A stretch of 64,000 bases of DNA from Candidatus Copromonas faecavium (nom. illeg.). Lineage in GTDB: Bacteria > Bacillota > Clostridia > Lachnospirales > Lachnospiraceae. The notes beneath the pieces were generated by a model. The model saw only the letters and a list, made by a program, of their open reading frames with translations. It ran no database searches and had not been told where the DNA came from. Shown here one piece after another: positions 50,693-59,038 of this stretch. Within the stretch, counting starts at the first letter, position 1, and each line of letters begins with the position of its first letter. The stretch lies in NCBI GenBank assembly GCA_018712915.1, contig DVGC01000064.1, positions 1-64,000 of the forward strand. Direction: 5' to 3'. Made by a program: the position numbers and the translations under genes.

Positions 50693-51325
50693 ATGCCGAC
50701 GGAACGGTTTTTCAGGTTGCCTGACAAAAAGAAAGAGGCCGTGCGGACAGCGGCGGCAAAGGAGTTTGCCCGGGCGCTTCCGGAGGAAGCGTCTATTAAC
50801 AGAATCATCCATGACGCGGAAATTTCCAGAGGAAGTTTTTACACCTATTTTCAGGACAAAGAGGATTTGCTCTGCTGGCTGGTGGGAGATGTGATAGACA
50901 GGAACCTGAAATATTATATTCAGCGCCTTAAGGAAAACAACGGCGATATCTGGGACGTGTTTGAGCATGTTCTGGAAAACAGTATCCTTCAGGTTACGTC
51001 TGAAGGTCTTAACGGCCTTTTTGCGAATCTGATTAAAAGCAATTCCTTTTCAGAGCTTTTCCAGAGAAAAATGGATGAGGAAAAGGAAATTACCGCCGTG
51101 AATCAGAAATTTTATGATTCCATGTATGAACATCTGGACAGAAAGCTCTGTCCGGCGTCCAGAGAGGAATTTTATTCTTTAATGGAAATGCAGATGATGG
51201 TTCAGATGACGGCATTAAAACGGCTGTTTCAGATGGGACTTTCCAGGGAGCAGGTGGAAGCGTATTATAGAGGTATGATCCGCATTCTGCGTTATGGCAT
51301 ATGCGGAAAAACGGACGGAAACTGA
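50693..51325 (+). CDS. TetR-family transcriptional regulator
   Basis: 210 residues with an AAAGGAGAGG ribosome binding site. The N-terminal helix-turn-helix has AAAKEFARALPEEASINRII and ISRGSFYTYFQDKEDLLCWL, clear TetR motifs; the C-terminal domain (about 75-205) is all-helical and binds an unknown ligand. It follows a strong promoter carrying twin GTGACA palindromes and precedes two TolC-family genes by 73 bases, the common layout for a repressor of an efflux system. Confidence 0.93.
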   Translation: MPTERFFRLPDKKKEAVRTAAAKEFARALPEEASINRIIHDAEISRGSFYTYFQDKEDLLCWLVGDVIDRNLKYYIQRLKENNGDIWDVFEHVLENSILQVTSEGLNGLFANLIKSNSFSELFQRKMDEEKEITAVNQKFYDSMYEHLDRKLCPASREEFYSLMEMQMMVQMTALKRLFQMGLSREQVEAYYRGMIRILRYGICGKTDGN

Positions 51326-51398
51326 AAGAAAGCTTAAGAGAATCGTTATTGTGTTTCCGGATATGGGAGAGTATTCTCATAAATGGAGGAGATATTCA

Positions 51399-52604
51399 AT
51401 GAAAAAGAAAGGGATCTGGAAGGCGGCGGGAGCTGTCTTTCTTATGACAGCGGCTGCGGGTTGTCTTCCGGTTTATGGGGCCGGGACAGAGCTGCCGCTG
51501 ACAGAATATGATGAATCACAACTGGAAAAATTCCGGGATGACACGCTGGAATACTGGGAAATCCCGGGACTGGTGGAACAGTACAATACGGAATTCCGCA
51601 ATCAGCTGGAAATTTACTACAACAATCCGGGAAGTTCCACCGGACTGACAAAGGATCAGCTTTTGTCGCTGGCTTCGGATTTGAGGCAGGAGGCGAACGA
51701 ACTGAACCAGGAAGCGGAGGATTCCAAGGATGATTTAACCAGGGAGGAATACCAGGAATATCAGCAGAACATCCGGGCGCTGAAGTCCTACGCCAAGGAC
51801 CTGGAGGATGACGCGGACGGAAAGAACGCATCCGGTTCCTCGTCCATCAGAAATCTGAGGATCCTTAAGAATCAGCAGATTCAGTCCGCGCAGGAAAAGA
51901 TGCGCGCATATGAGAGGCTTAAGGATCAGGACGCCATTGCGCAGAAGAACCTTGAGACGGCCCAGCTGACGTATGAGTCGGCAAAGCTTCGGCAGGAGCT
52001 GGGAACCTACTCTGCGGAAAATGTCCTGGATGCGGAGCGGGCCTTAAACCAGGCCAGAGCCAGCGCCAGCGCTGCATCGGATGCCCTGGAAAACGGGAAG
52101 AATGATCTGATTATGATGCTGGGCTGGTCCTATGGGGCGCAGCCGGAAATAGTATCTGTTCCGGAACCGGATACAGGGCGGATTGACGGCTATGATCTAG
52201 ATGCGGACCAGGCAAAGGCCATTGAAAACAATTATACGCTGTTTGATACACGGATGGCCTCATCATCGAGTCAGGGCGGTGCAAATCAGAAAGCACGGAC
52301 CATTAAGACTCAGGAGGAGCAGGTAACCATGAAGATGGATTTGCTGTATCAGGAAGTGCTTCAGAAGCAGACGGCTTATCAGGCAGCAGAAACGGCTTAT
52401 GAAAAAGCAGTAAGCGACAAGACGGCGGCGGACAGTCAGTACAGTCTGGGAATGATGAGCAGGGAAAGCTATCTGACCGCAGAGGCTTCCTGGCTTCAGA
52501 GCGAGGCCTCTTATACGTCAGCCAAGCTTGATTTGACAGAGGCTATGGAAAATTACGAATGGGCAAGAGAAGGACTTCTGGATATTGGAAGCGGAAGTCA
52601 GTAA
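51399..52604 (+). CDS. TolC-family protein (first of two)
   Basis: 401 residues from the ATG with GGAGGA at 51385-51390. An N-terminal signal segment ends near MTAAAGCLPVYG (signal peptidase I or weak lipobox). The rest is almost wholly helical, with long coiled-coil-like stretches such as NLETAQLTYESAKLRQELGT and AAETAYEKAVSDKTAADSQY, and the repeat symmetry of the outer-membrane-efflux fold (PF02321). Two halves are visible: around residues 200-240 and 340-390 each contains the pair of helices. No beta-barrel strands can be judged. TolC-like proteins in Firmicutes without an outer membrane are of unclear role. It is probably under TetR control. Confidence 0.75.
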   Translation: MKKKGIWKAAGAVFLMTAAAGCLPVYGAGTELPLTEYDESQLEKFRDDTLEYWEIPGLVEQYNTEFRNQLEIYYNNPGSSTGLTKDQLLSLASDLRQEANELNQEAEDSKDDLTREEYQEYQQNIRALKSYAKDLEDDADGKNASGSSSIRNLRILKNQQIQSAQEKMRAYERLKDQDAIAQKNLETAQLTYESAKLRQELGTYSAENVLDAERALNQARASASAASDALENGKNDLIMMLGWSYGAQPEIVSVPEPDTGRIDGYDLDADQAKAIENNYTLFDTRMASSSSQGGANQKARTIKTQEEQVTMKMDLLYQEVLQKQTAYQAAETAYEKAVSDKTAADSQYSLGMMSRESYLTAEASWLQSEASYTSAKLDLTEAMENYEWAREGLLDIGSGSQ

Positions 52605-52622
52605 ACGGTGGGAGGTGCGGAT

Positions 52623-53876
52623 TTGAAGGTGAGAAAGTTAAATGGCCGGGTAATTCCGGCAGCGCTGGCCCTGTCTCTGGCGGCAGCACCGGCGATGGCT
52701 TATGGTGCCGAGGACGGAGCGGTGTTTGTGGCGGAGCCGGGAAATCCCTATGATGCGGCCACATGGGATAAGATTCATGACAATGTGCTGGAATACGATG
52801 AGATCGGGCTTCTGGTGGAAGAGTACAATACCACCTATAAAAATTTAAGGGAAACTTATGAGGACAATAAGAATGCGTCGGATAACGTGGTGAAGCTGAG
52901 AGAGCAGCTTTCCGAGCAGTCGGGAGATCTGCTTTCCCAGGCCAACTCTCTGGCCGATACGGCTGCCAGTGTCCGGGACGTTCTGGGATATCAGAACATG
53001 GTGACGCCGGATGCCTATGCCAGCATGGTATACAGTTCCGAACTTCTCAATTACCAGTCGGAGCAGATGCTGCTGATGGGTGACAGCCTGACAGAGGTAA
53101 CACCGGAAATGCTCCATGTACAGACCGTGGAGACCGGGCGGGCCAGCCTGATTTCCGGAGCTCAGAGCGCTATGATTGGCTATGAGCAGCTTCTTCTTTC
53201 CAAAGAACAGCTGGAATCTTCCCTGGAGCTTCTGGAGGCAGTTTATCAGTCTGCCCAGACTCAGGCTGCCGTGGGAATGGCAACTCAGAGCGATGTACTG
53301 GATGCAAAGCAGAATCTGGAATCTGCTCAGGCAGGCATGCTGACCATCAATGCCAATGAGCAGAACCTCAGGCAGACGCTCTGCACCATGCTGGGGTGGG
53401 AGTACAATGCGTCGCCTGAGATCCGCCCGGTGCCGGAGGCAGATGAGAGCCGGATTGCCAATATGAATCCGGAGACAGACAGGGAACAGGCTATTGAAAA
53501 TAACTATACGCTGAAATATAATACTCTGTCTTTGGATACTCTGACCGATGGTTCGGTGGAGAAGGCAAATATGGAGCGGACCATTGCTCAGCAGAAGGAT
53601 CAGATTGCGTCATCCCTGACCAACCTTTACAATGACGTCCAGCAGAAACAGAGTGAGCTGGCAACAGCCCGGGCAGCTTATGAGTTGGCACAGACAAAGA
53701 TGACATCGGCAGAGCAGAAGCTGCAGGTGGGCACCATCGGGAGACTGGAGTATCTGCAGCAGGAAAATGCCCTGAAGACTGCAGAGATTGAGATGAAAAA
53801 TGCAGAGCTGTCCCTGTTCCAGTCCATGGAAACCTATGACTGGGCTCTGCAGGGAAATTTAACCATCAGCTCATAA
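52623..53876 (+). CDS. TolC-family protein (second of two)
   Basis: 417 residues. The TTG at 52623 follows GGGAGG (52610-52615) at 7 bases and is preferred to a GTG at 52608 that overlaps it. A signal peptide (cut near AMAYGAE) is followed by helical TolC-like repeats: LGYQNMVTPDAYASMVYSSE, QAAVGMATQSDVLDAKQNLE and QLQVGTIGRLEYLQQENALK-like segments in the two halves. It is about 20 bases after its paralogue, with which it shares the DTLEYWEIPGLVE/NVLEYDEIGLLVE start and the MLGW motif, so they arose by duplication. No membrane-fusion or ABC/RND pump gene follows; spoIIR comes next on the other strand. Confidence 0.75.
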   Translation: MKVRKLNGRVIPAALALSLAAAPAMAYGAEDGAVFVAEPGNPYDAATWDKIHDNVLEYDEIGLLVEEYNTTYKNLRETYEDNKNASDNVVKLREQLSEQSGDLLSQANSLADTAASVRDVLGYQNMVTPDAYASMVYSSELLNYQSEQMLLMGDSLTEVTPEMLHVQTVETGRASLISGAQSAMIGYEQLLLSKEQLESSLELLEAVYQSAQTQAAVGMATQSDVLDAKQNLESAQAGMLTINANEQNLRQTLCTMLGWEYNASPEIRPVPEADESRIANMNPETDREQAIENNYTLKYNTLSLDTLTDGSVEKANMERTIAQQKDQIASSLTNLYNDVQQKQSELATARAAYELAQTKMTSAEQKLQVGTIGRLEYLQQENALKTAEIEMKNAELSLFQSMETYDWALQGNLTISS

Positions 53877-54551
53877 GGAGTCATGGAATGGGAGCCATTC
53901 CAGAAATTTAAAACGGATTTCCATCTGGGGCAGAGCATCGCTCTGCTCCTTTTCCGCTCCGGCCTTTGCAGTCATCTTCCTGGCAGTAAAAAGTGCGTAA
54001 AAGTCTTCCTCCGGAAGGAGAGCTTTCAGGGTGTTTTCCGAATCTTCGGGCATGACGGCCTGGAGGCTGTCAGTGTAACACAGGGAAGGGTAGAGAACAC
54101 ACCAGAAATTTTTCCCCTGTCCTTCGCCAAGGAGCACCCGTACCGCTTCATATGTACCGGCAGGAAAGGTCATATCCCCATAGGTACGGGCGGGAAATTC
54201 ACAGATTTCCAGGCGGATACTGGCGCCGTAGGAGAATCCGCGGGAGCGGATGAGTTCGCCGGCCGCTTTTTCCAAATCGTCCCGGTGCTCTGCAAGGTAC
54301 TGGCAAAGCTCCTGTTTTCCGGTGTTCTCCCCTGCTTCAGTCCGGATTTTTTCCAGAAGAAAATCCTTCACTTCCAGTTTCATGGCCTGGTCCTCGGAAG
54401 AATCGCTGTTGGCCAGCACATGGAACCTGAGAATAGACGGCGCGATCCGGCTGGCCAGGGCTTCGTCCTGCTTACGCACCCCCGACATGACAATTAAAAA
54501 TGCTGTAAGGAAACAGATTCCGGACAGGCAGAAATGATATTTTTTATTCAA
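53871..54551 (-). CDS. spoIIR: Stage II sporulation protein R
   Basis: 226 residues with an N-terminal signal/anchor (about 8-27). The SpoIIR family features are RIAPSILRFHVLANSDSSED, KLEVKDFLLEKI and KNFWCVLYPSLCYTDS. SpoIIR is made in the forespore and secreted to the intermembrane space, where it activates SpoIIGA to process pro-sigma-E in the mother cell. It is convergent with the second TolC-like gene (6-base overlap) and divergent from ddl. Confidence 0.93.
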   Translation of the reverse strand: MNKKYHFCLSGICFLTAFLIVMSGVRKQDEALASRIAPSILRFHVLANSDSSEDQAMKLEVKDFLLEKIRTEAGENTGKQELCQYLAEHRDDLEKAAGELIRSRGFSYGASIRLEICEFPARTYGDMTFPAGTYEAVRVLLGEGQGKNFWCVLYPSLCYTDSLQAVMPEDSENTLKALLPEEDFYALFTARKMTAKAGAEKEQSDALPQMEIRFKFLEWLPFHDSL

Positions 54552-54583
54552 AGATGATCCCCCATTTCGTTATGTTTTCCTGG

Positions 54584-54611
54584 TTGTAATTGTTCCCACT
54601 TATGCTATAAT
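54584..54611 (+). promoter_or_regulatory. Candidate ddl promoter
   Basis: TTGTAA (54584-54589), 16 bases, TATAAT (54606-54611). The leader to the ddl start is about 140 bases, with no terminator seen in it. Confidence 0.65.
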
Positions 54612-54757
54612 TAAACCTGACCGTTTGACGAAGAGCGAACTGACGGCCGGAATAGGAGCCCCAATCAACGGTTCTGTCCGGCGAAAACGGCTGTCTGCGC
54701 TTTGAAAGCGGAAGCTGACAGAAACGAAAATTTAAGAAGAAAACAGGAGATATTCTC

Positions 54758-55825
54758 ATGAATCATAAAAAAAATCTGGTTGTGCTGTTCGGAGGCCAGT
54801 CCTCCGAGCATGTGGTTTCCTGCATGTCCGTCCTGAATGTGGCGGCGAACATTGACAGAGAGCTTTACAATGTGTACCTTGTGGGGATTACGGAGGAAGG
54901 CCGCTGGCTTTTCGTGGATTCTGAAAAGGAAATTGAAGATGAGAGCTGGAGAAAGAAGGAGGTTTCGGCATTCCTTTCTCCGGATGCCACAGAAAAATGT
55001 CTGTTCATTTTGCGGGACGGCGGAATGGAAAAACTGCCGGTGGATGTGGTGTTCCCTGTGCTCCATGGTCTTTACGGGGAAGACGGAACCGTTCAGGGAC
55101 TTCTGGAACTGGCAAAAATTCCATACGTAGGCTGCGGCGTGTTATCCTCTGCGGTGTCGATGGATAAGCTGTCCACAAAAATCCTGGTCAGCAGTCTGGG
55201 CATCCGCCAGGCCGCATACGTTCCGGTTATGAAGGAAGAGCTTTCCGATATGGACGGGGTTGTAAGCCGTATAGAGCAGGCGTTCCCCTATCCGGTGTTT
55301 ATAAAGCCGTCCAATGCCGGTTCCTCCAGAGGAGTAAGCCGTGCGGATAACAGGAAGATGCTGGTGGACGGTCTTCTGGAAGCGGCGCGCAACGATCGCC
55401 GGATTCTTGTGGAGGAGGCCATCGTGGGCCATGAAATCGAGACGGCTGTTTACGGAGGCGGAACAGAGGAAATCCGCGTTTCCGGTGTGGGAGAGATTCT
55501 GGCGGCCGCAGATTTTTATGATTTTGAGGCCAAATATTATAATGAAGAGTCAAGAACCGTTATTGATCCGGAGCTTCCTGACGGCGCTGTTCAGCAGGTT
55601 CGGGAAGCTGCTGAGAAAATCTTCCGGGTGGTTGACGGATATGGCATTGCCCGGGTGGATTTCTTTGTGAAAGAGGACGGAACCGTGGTATTTAATGAGA
55701 TCAACACCATGCCCGGTTTTACGGCCATCAGCATGTATCCCATGCTCTGGGAGGCCAGGGGAGTCAGCAAGAAGCAGCTGGTTAATGATTTGATTTCCCA
55801 CGCCATGAAACGGTATGAAAGGTAG
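54758..55825 (+). CDS. ddl: D-alanine-D-alanine ligase
   Basis: 355 residues. ATP-grasp ligase with NLVVLFGGQSSEHVVSCMSV, HGLYGEDGTVQGLLELAKIP, KPSNAGSSRGVS and FNEINTMPGFTAISMYP. The omega-loop reads DFEAKYYNEES, the tyrosine form typical of D-Ala-D-Ala ligases and not the D-lactate form of VanA. It joins two D-alanines for peptidoglycan. It is followed after 3 bases by murI, so the operon makes D-amino acids for the wall. AGGAG precedes the ATG. Confidence 0.95.
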   Translation: MNHKKNLVVLFGGQSSEHVVSCMSVLNVAANIDRELYNVYLVGITEEGRWLFVDSEKEIEDESWRKKEVSAFLSPDATEKCLFILRDGGMEKLPVDVVFPVLHGLYGEDGTVQGLLELAKIPYVGCGVLSSAVSMDKLSTKILVSSLGIRQAAYVPVMKEELSDMDGVVSRIEQAFPYPVFIKPSNAGSSRGVSRADNRKMLVDGLLEAARNDRRILVEEAIVGHEIETAVYGGGTEEIRVSGVGEILAAADFYDFEAKYYNEESRTVIDPELPDGAVQQVREAAEKIFRVVDGYGIARVDFFVKEDGTVVFNEINTMPGFTAISMYPMLWEARGVSKKQLVNDLISHAMKRYER

Positions 55826-55828
55826 ACC

Positions 55829-56650
55829 ATGGATAAGAATGCACCAATCGGAGTCTTTGATTCGGGAATCGGCGGACTGACCGTGGTCCGGGAAATTATG
55901 CGGCAGCTGCCGGAAGAAAAAATTGTTTATTTCGGCGATACAGCCCGGCTGCCCTATGGAAACAAGTCCAAGGAGACGGTGATCCGGTTTTCCGGCCAGA
56001 TTGTCCGGTTCCTGAAAACCAGAGGCGTAAAGGCCATTGTGGTGGCCTGCAATACAGCATCTTCCTACGCCCTCGAGGAAATCAGAAAGGCGGAGGACAT
56101 TCCCGTTATCGGGGTGATCAATGCGGGGGCCAGAGCTGCGGTTTCTGCCACAAAGAATGGAAAAATCGGGGTGATCGGAACTGAGGGAACCATCAAAAGC
56201 GGAACCTATGGAGCGGTTCTCAGGGAAATGAGGCCGGGAGTGGAGGTCTTTGGAAAGGCCTGCCCTCTGTTCGTTCCTCTGGTGGAGGAAGGATGGTTCC
56301 ATGATTCGGTGACGGATGAAATTGCCGCCCGGTATCTGTCCGCTCTAAAAGAAAAATATATTGACACCCTGGTTCTGGGCTGCACCCACTATCCGCTTCT
56401 GCGCTCGACGGTGGCCGGCATCATGGGAGACGGGGTGACGCTGGTGAATCCGGCTTATGAGACGGCCGTTCAGTTAAAAACCCTGTTAAAATCCATGGAG
56501 ATGTGCCGGGAAGAGGAAACGCCGCTTCTGCTGGAGGAAAAATATCAGTTTTTTGTCAGCGATCTGGCAGAAAAATTCACAGCCTTTGCTACGGCCATCC
56601 TTCCGGATGAAGTGAAAAATACAGTCCGGATTGATATTGAGGCGTATTAG
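55829..56650 (+). CDS. murI: Glutamate racemase
   Basis: 273 residues. The catalytic cysteines are in VVACNTASSYALEE (about residue 74) and LVLGCTHYPLLRS (about 187), with the N-terminal PIGVFDSGIGGLTVVREI and YFGDTARLPYG. It makes D-glutamate for UDP-MurNAc-peptide. Adjacent to ddl with a 3-base gap and probably translationally coupled. Confidence 0.96.
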   Translation: MDKNAPIGVFDSGIGGLTVVREIMRQLPEEKIVYFGDTARLPYGNKSKETVIRFSGQIVRFLKTRGVKAIVVACNTASSYALEEIRKAEDIPVIGVINAGARAAVSATKNGKIGVIGTEGTIKSGTYGAVLREMRPGVEVFGKACPLFVPLVEEGWFHDSVTDEIAARYLSALKEKYIDTLVLGCTHYPLLRSTVAGIMGDGVTLVNPAYETAVQLKTLLKSMEMCREEETPLLLEEKYQFFVSDLAEKFTAFATAILPDEVKNTVRIDIEAY

Positions 56651-56674
56651 AGGGGAATACGAAGGAGTTTTGGA

Positions 56675-57118
56675 ATGACAAAGGATGTACTGGTGAGCGT
56701 AAAAGGGACCCGCCTCATGGGTGACGGAGATGATACCGTGGAAGTCATTACGGCGGGAACCTATTATGAGAAAAACAGCCGGCACTATATTCTTTATGAC
56801 GAGGCGGTGGAGTGTCTGGAAGATGTGACTCACAACATCGTGAAAATCGGAGAGGATAAGGTGGAGGTCATTAAGAGGGGGATTGTCGAGAGCCGCATGA
56901 CGTTTGAGCATGGAAAGAAGCACAAGGCCAGCTATGTGACGCCTATGGGACTGATCCTTTTGGGAATCACCACGTCGGCTCTGGAAGTGAAGACGGATGA
57001 TACGGCCATCAGCCTTCATCTGGAATACGCGCTGGAAATGAACGGGGAATATGTTTCCAGCTGCAGAACGGATATCAGGGCCAGCTCCCGCAGGGACAGC
57101 GTGCTGAATCTGGATTGA
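56675..57118 (+). CDS. DUF1934 (YwiB-like) protein
   Basis: 147 residues with GAAGGAG before the ATG. KDVLVSVKGTRLMGDGDDTV, GTYYEKNSRHYILYDE and KIGEDKVEVIKRG belong to the DUF1934/YwiB family, a small beta-barrel-like cytoplasmic protein. In Bacilli the gene is near argS or other housekeeping genes and its function is unknown. Here it follows murI after 24 bases and precedes an AEC transporter by 22 bases, so it is probably in the operon. Confidence 0.88.
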   Translation: MTKDVLVSVKGTRLMGDGDDTVEVITAGTYYEKNSRHYILYDEAVECLEDVTHNIVKIGEDKVEVIKRGIVESRMTFEHGKKHKASYVTPMGLILLGITTSALEVKTDDTAISLHLEYALEMNGEYVSSCRTDIRASSRRDSVLNLD

Positions 57119-57140
57119 CATAAAAAGAGAGGGGAAAAGA

Positions 57141-58082
57141 ATGGACAGCTTGTTGGTCGCGTTGAATGCAGTAATTCCGTTTTTGTGCTATATATCGTTC
57201 GGTTATATTGTAAAAGTGAAGGGAGTCGTAAAGGAAAACTTTCTTCAGCAGCTGAATCAGATGGTGTTCCGCCTGTTTTATCCGTGCATGACCTTTTATA
57301 ATATTTATAAGGCAGATGCGGATTCTCTTCCCAGGCCTCTCCTATTAATTTTTGTGGGAGGCAGTATTATCCTGCTGGAAATCCTGCTGGTTCTTATTGT
57401 GCCGCGGATCATTCCGGAGAATCCCAAACGGGGTGTGATCATCCAGGGCGTTTTCCGAAGCAATTTCGTTCTTTTCGGCCTTCCGCTGACCGTGTCCGTG
57501 TTTGGTGACAGCGCGGCATCTGTGGCGGCCATGGTTGTTACGGTTGTGGTAACCATTTACAACACCACGTCGGTGGTGATTCTGGAAATGTTTAATACAT
57601 CCGGAAAACTGAATATAAAAAATGTGGCGCTGAATGTAATAAAAAATCCGCTGCTGCAGGGAGCCATCACGGGACTTGTTCTGTTCCTGCTGCAGATTCA
57701 TCTTCCGGAATGCATCGTCACTCCCATTGCTGCCTTTGCGGATATGACGTCTCCGCTGGCGTTATTTATTCTGGGCGGAACGCTGCACTTTAATGAGATT
57801 GGACACAACCTGAAATATCTGGTTCCGACCCTCAGCTTTAAGCTTGCTGTCCTGCCGGCCATTATGCTGGTCATCGGCCATGCTTTGGGCCTGCGGGGAC
57901 TGGAACTGTTCCTTCTGATTGCTGTTTACGGTACGCCTGTAGCAGCGGCCTCCTATCCGATGGCCCAGAACATGGGAGGAGACGGTGAGCTGGCCGGACA
58001 GCTGGTGGTAATCAGTACGGTAGTATCCGTTGTGACCTTGTTCTTCTGGATTTTCTTCCTTCGTTCGATTGGAATTATTTAA
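57141..58082 (+). CDS. AEC-family (auxin efflux carrier) transporter
   Basis: 313 residues with ten hydrophobic helices. Typical AEC segments are VIPFLCYISFGYIVKVKG, FLQQLNQMVFRLFYPCMTFY and GVFRSNFVLFGLPLTVSVFG, and the second half has LFILGGTLHFNEIGH and GTPVAAASYPMAQNMGGD. Bacterial members carry malate, malonate or amino acids. The start is the ATG with a GAGAGGGGA site. The gene follows DUF1934 and ends a four-gene run from ddl. Substrate unknown. Confidence 0.93.
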   Translation: MDSLLVALNAVIPFLCYISFGYIVKVKGVVKENFLQQLNQMVFRLFYPCMTFYNIYKADADSLPRPLLLIFVGGSIILLEILLVLIVPRIIPENPKRGVIIQGVFRSNFVLFGLPLTVSVFGDSAASVAAMVVTVVVTIYNTTSVVILEMFNTSGKLNIKNVALNVIKNPLLQGAITGLVLFLLQIHLPECIVTPIAAFADMTSPLALFILGGTLHFNEIGHNLKYLVPTLSFKLAVLPAIMLVIGHALGLRGLELFLLIAVYGTPVAAASYPMAQNMGGDGELAGQLVVISTVVSVVTLFFWIFFLRSIGII

Positions 58083-58124
58083 AAGCTTTGGAGAAAGTCG
58101 CGCAGGAAAATCACGCCCGGCGCA

Positions 58125-58146
58125 GGAGTTCCCCATGGGGAACTCC
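58125..58146. repeat. 22-bp perfect palindrome between convergent genes
   Basis: GGAGTTCCCC-AT-GGGGAACTCC reads identically on both strands, with no loop. It lies between the AEC and the second racemase gene, 43 bases after the AEC stop, inside a region with weaker GCCCGGC/GCCGGGG pairing further out. It could be a terminator stem or a protein site; no T-tract follows. Confidence 0.6.
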
Positions 58147-58196
58147 CTGTCTCACCAAAGGCCGGGGCAGGAACAGTGAAACTGGGGCAGACATAT

Positions 58197-58889
58197 TTAT
58201 TCAAGAATCAGATTGACTAACGCCTGTATATGGATATCCATTACATCCATATAAGGAACGGAAAGCCTGGTTCCTTCAAATATGAGAGGAAGCTCCGTAC
58301 ATCCTAAAACGACTGCTTCAGCACCTTCTTCTGAAATCATTCGGTTTGCAATACGGCAGAATTGTTCCCTTGTATGAGGAATGATTTTGCCGTATTCCAG
58401 TTCTGTCTCAATTTTAGATCCGATATAATTCTTTTCATCTTCTGACGGTGTGATGACCTGAATGCCCGCCTTGTGAAAAGATTTCTGGAAGAAAGTTCCG
58501 TTCATGGTAGGGAGAGTGCCGAAAAGGGCTATTTTACTGAATTGATGTTCTGTTCCGTAGCTGCATGCTGTATCCAGCATACTGATCAGAGGAATTGGGG
58601 ATGCTTCTGCCAGCTCATCGAATACAATATGAGGGGTAATGCCTGTCAGTGCGCCATACTGGGCACCGGCGGCAGCCAGGCGCTCGATTCCGGTTAGGAG
58701 ATATTGAGTTAAACCGGAAAAGTTTCCCTGTTCGCAAAAATTCAGCACATCGAAAACACTGAGACTTTCAATGGTTAAATTTGGAAAACAGGCGCTTCCT
58801 GCGCGCTTTTGTACGTCGTAAACAAGGCGGCGGTAATAGACGATTGTAGATTCAGGACCGGTTCCGCCAATCAGGCCAATTTTTTTCAT
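58197..58889 (-). CDS. Aspartate/glutamate racemase-family protein
   Basis: 230 residues. KIGLIGGTGPESTIVYYRRL and EGAEAVVLGCTELPLIF belong to the Asp/Glu racemase superfamily (RacX/YgeA group). The second catalytic cysteine (about residue 197) is present; at the first, the sequence is GALTGITPHIVFDELA, with threonine-glycine-isoleucine-threonine and no cysteine. It may be a one-cysteine racemase or not a racemase. It is transcribed alone, with GGAGC as ribosome binding site. Substrate unknown. Confidence 0.8.
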   Translation of the reverse strand: MKKIGLIGGTGPESTIVYYRRLVYDVQKRAGSACFPNLTIESLSVFDVLNFCEQGNFSGLTQYLLTGIERLAAAGAQYGALTGITPHIVFDELAEASPIPLISMLDTACSYGTEHQFSKIALFGTLPTMNGTFFQKSFHKAGIQVITPSEDEKNYIGSKIETELEYGKIIPHTREQFCRIANRMISEEGAEAVVLGCTELPLIFEGTRLSVPYMDVMDIHIQALVNLILE

Positions 58890-58940
58890 AATAATTGCTC
58901 CTTAGAAGATGAGAATGACTGCAGGGACATGATGTATCAT

Positions 58941-59034
58941 AAAAACGCCATACATTCCTTCTGAAATCTGCCTGCGGCTTCTGATGCAGCCAGCAGGAAT
59001 CAGATTGGATTTGCGGAACATGTATGGCGTTTTT
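58941..59034. terminator. 94-base hierarchical hairpin, bidirectional terminator
   Basis: AAAAACGCCATACAT (58941-58955) pairs perfectly with ATGTATGGCGTTTTT (59020-59034). Inside are further matched arms: AATCTG with CAGATT, CCTGC with GCAGG, and GGCT with AGCC, so the whole element folds as one long hairpin. Five T end it on each strand. It lies just after the minus-strand gene ending at 59039. Confidence 0.85.
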
Positions 59035-59038
59035 CGTG

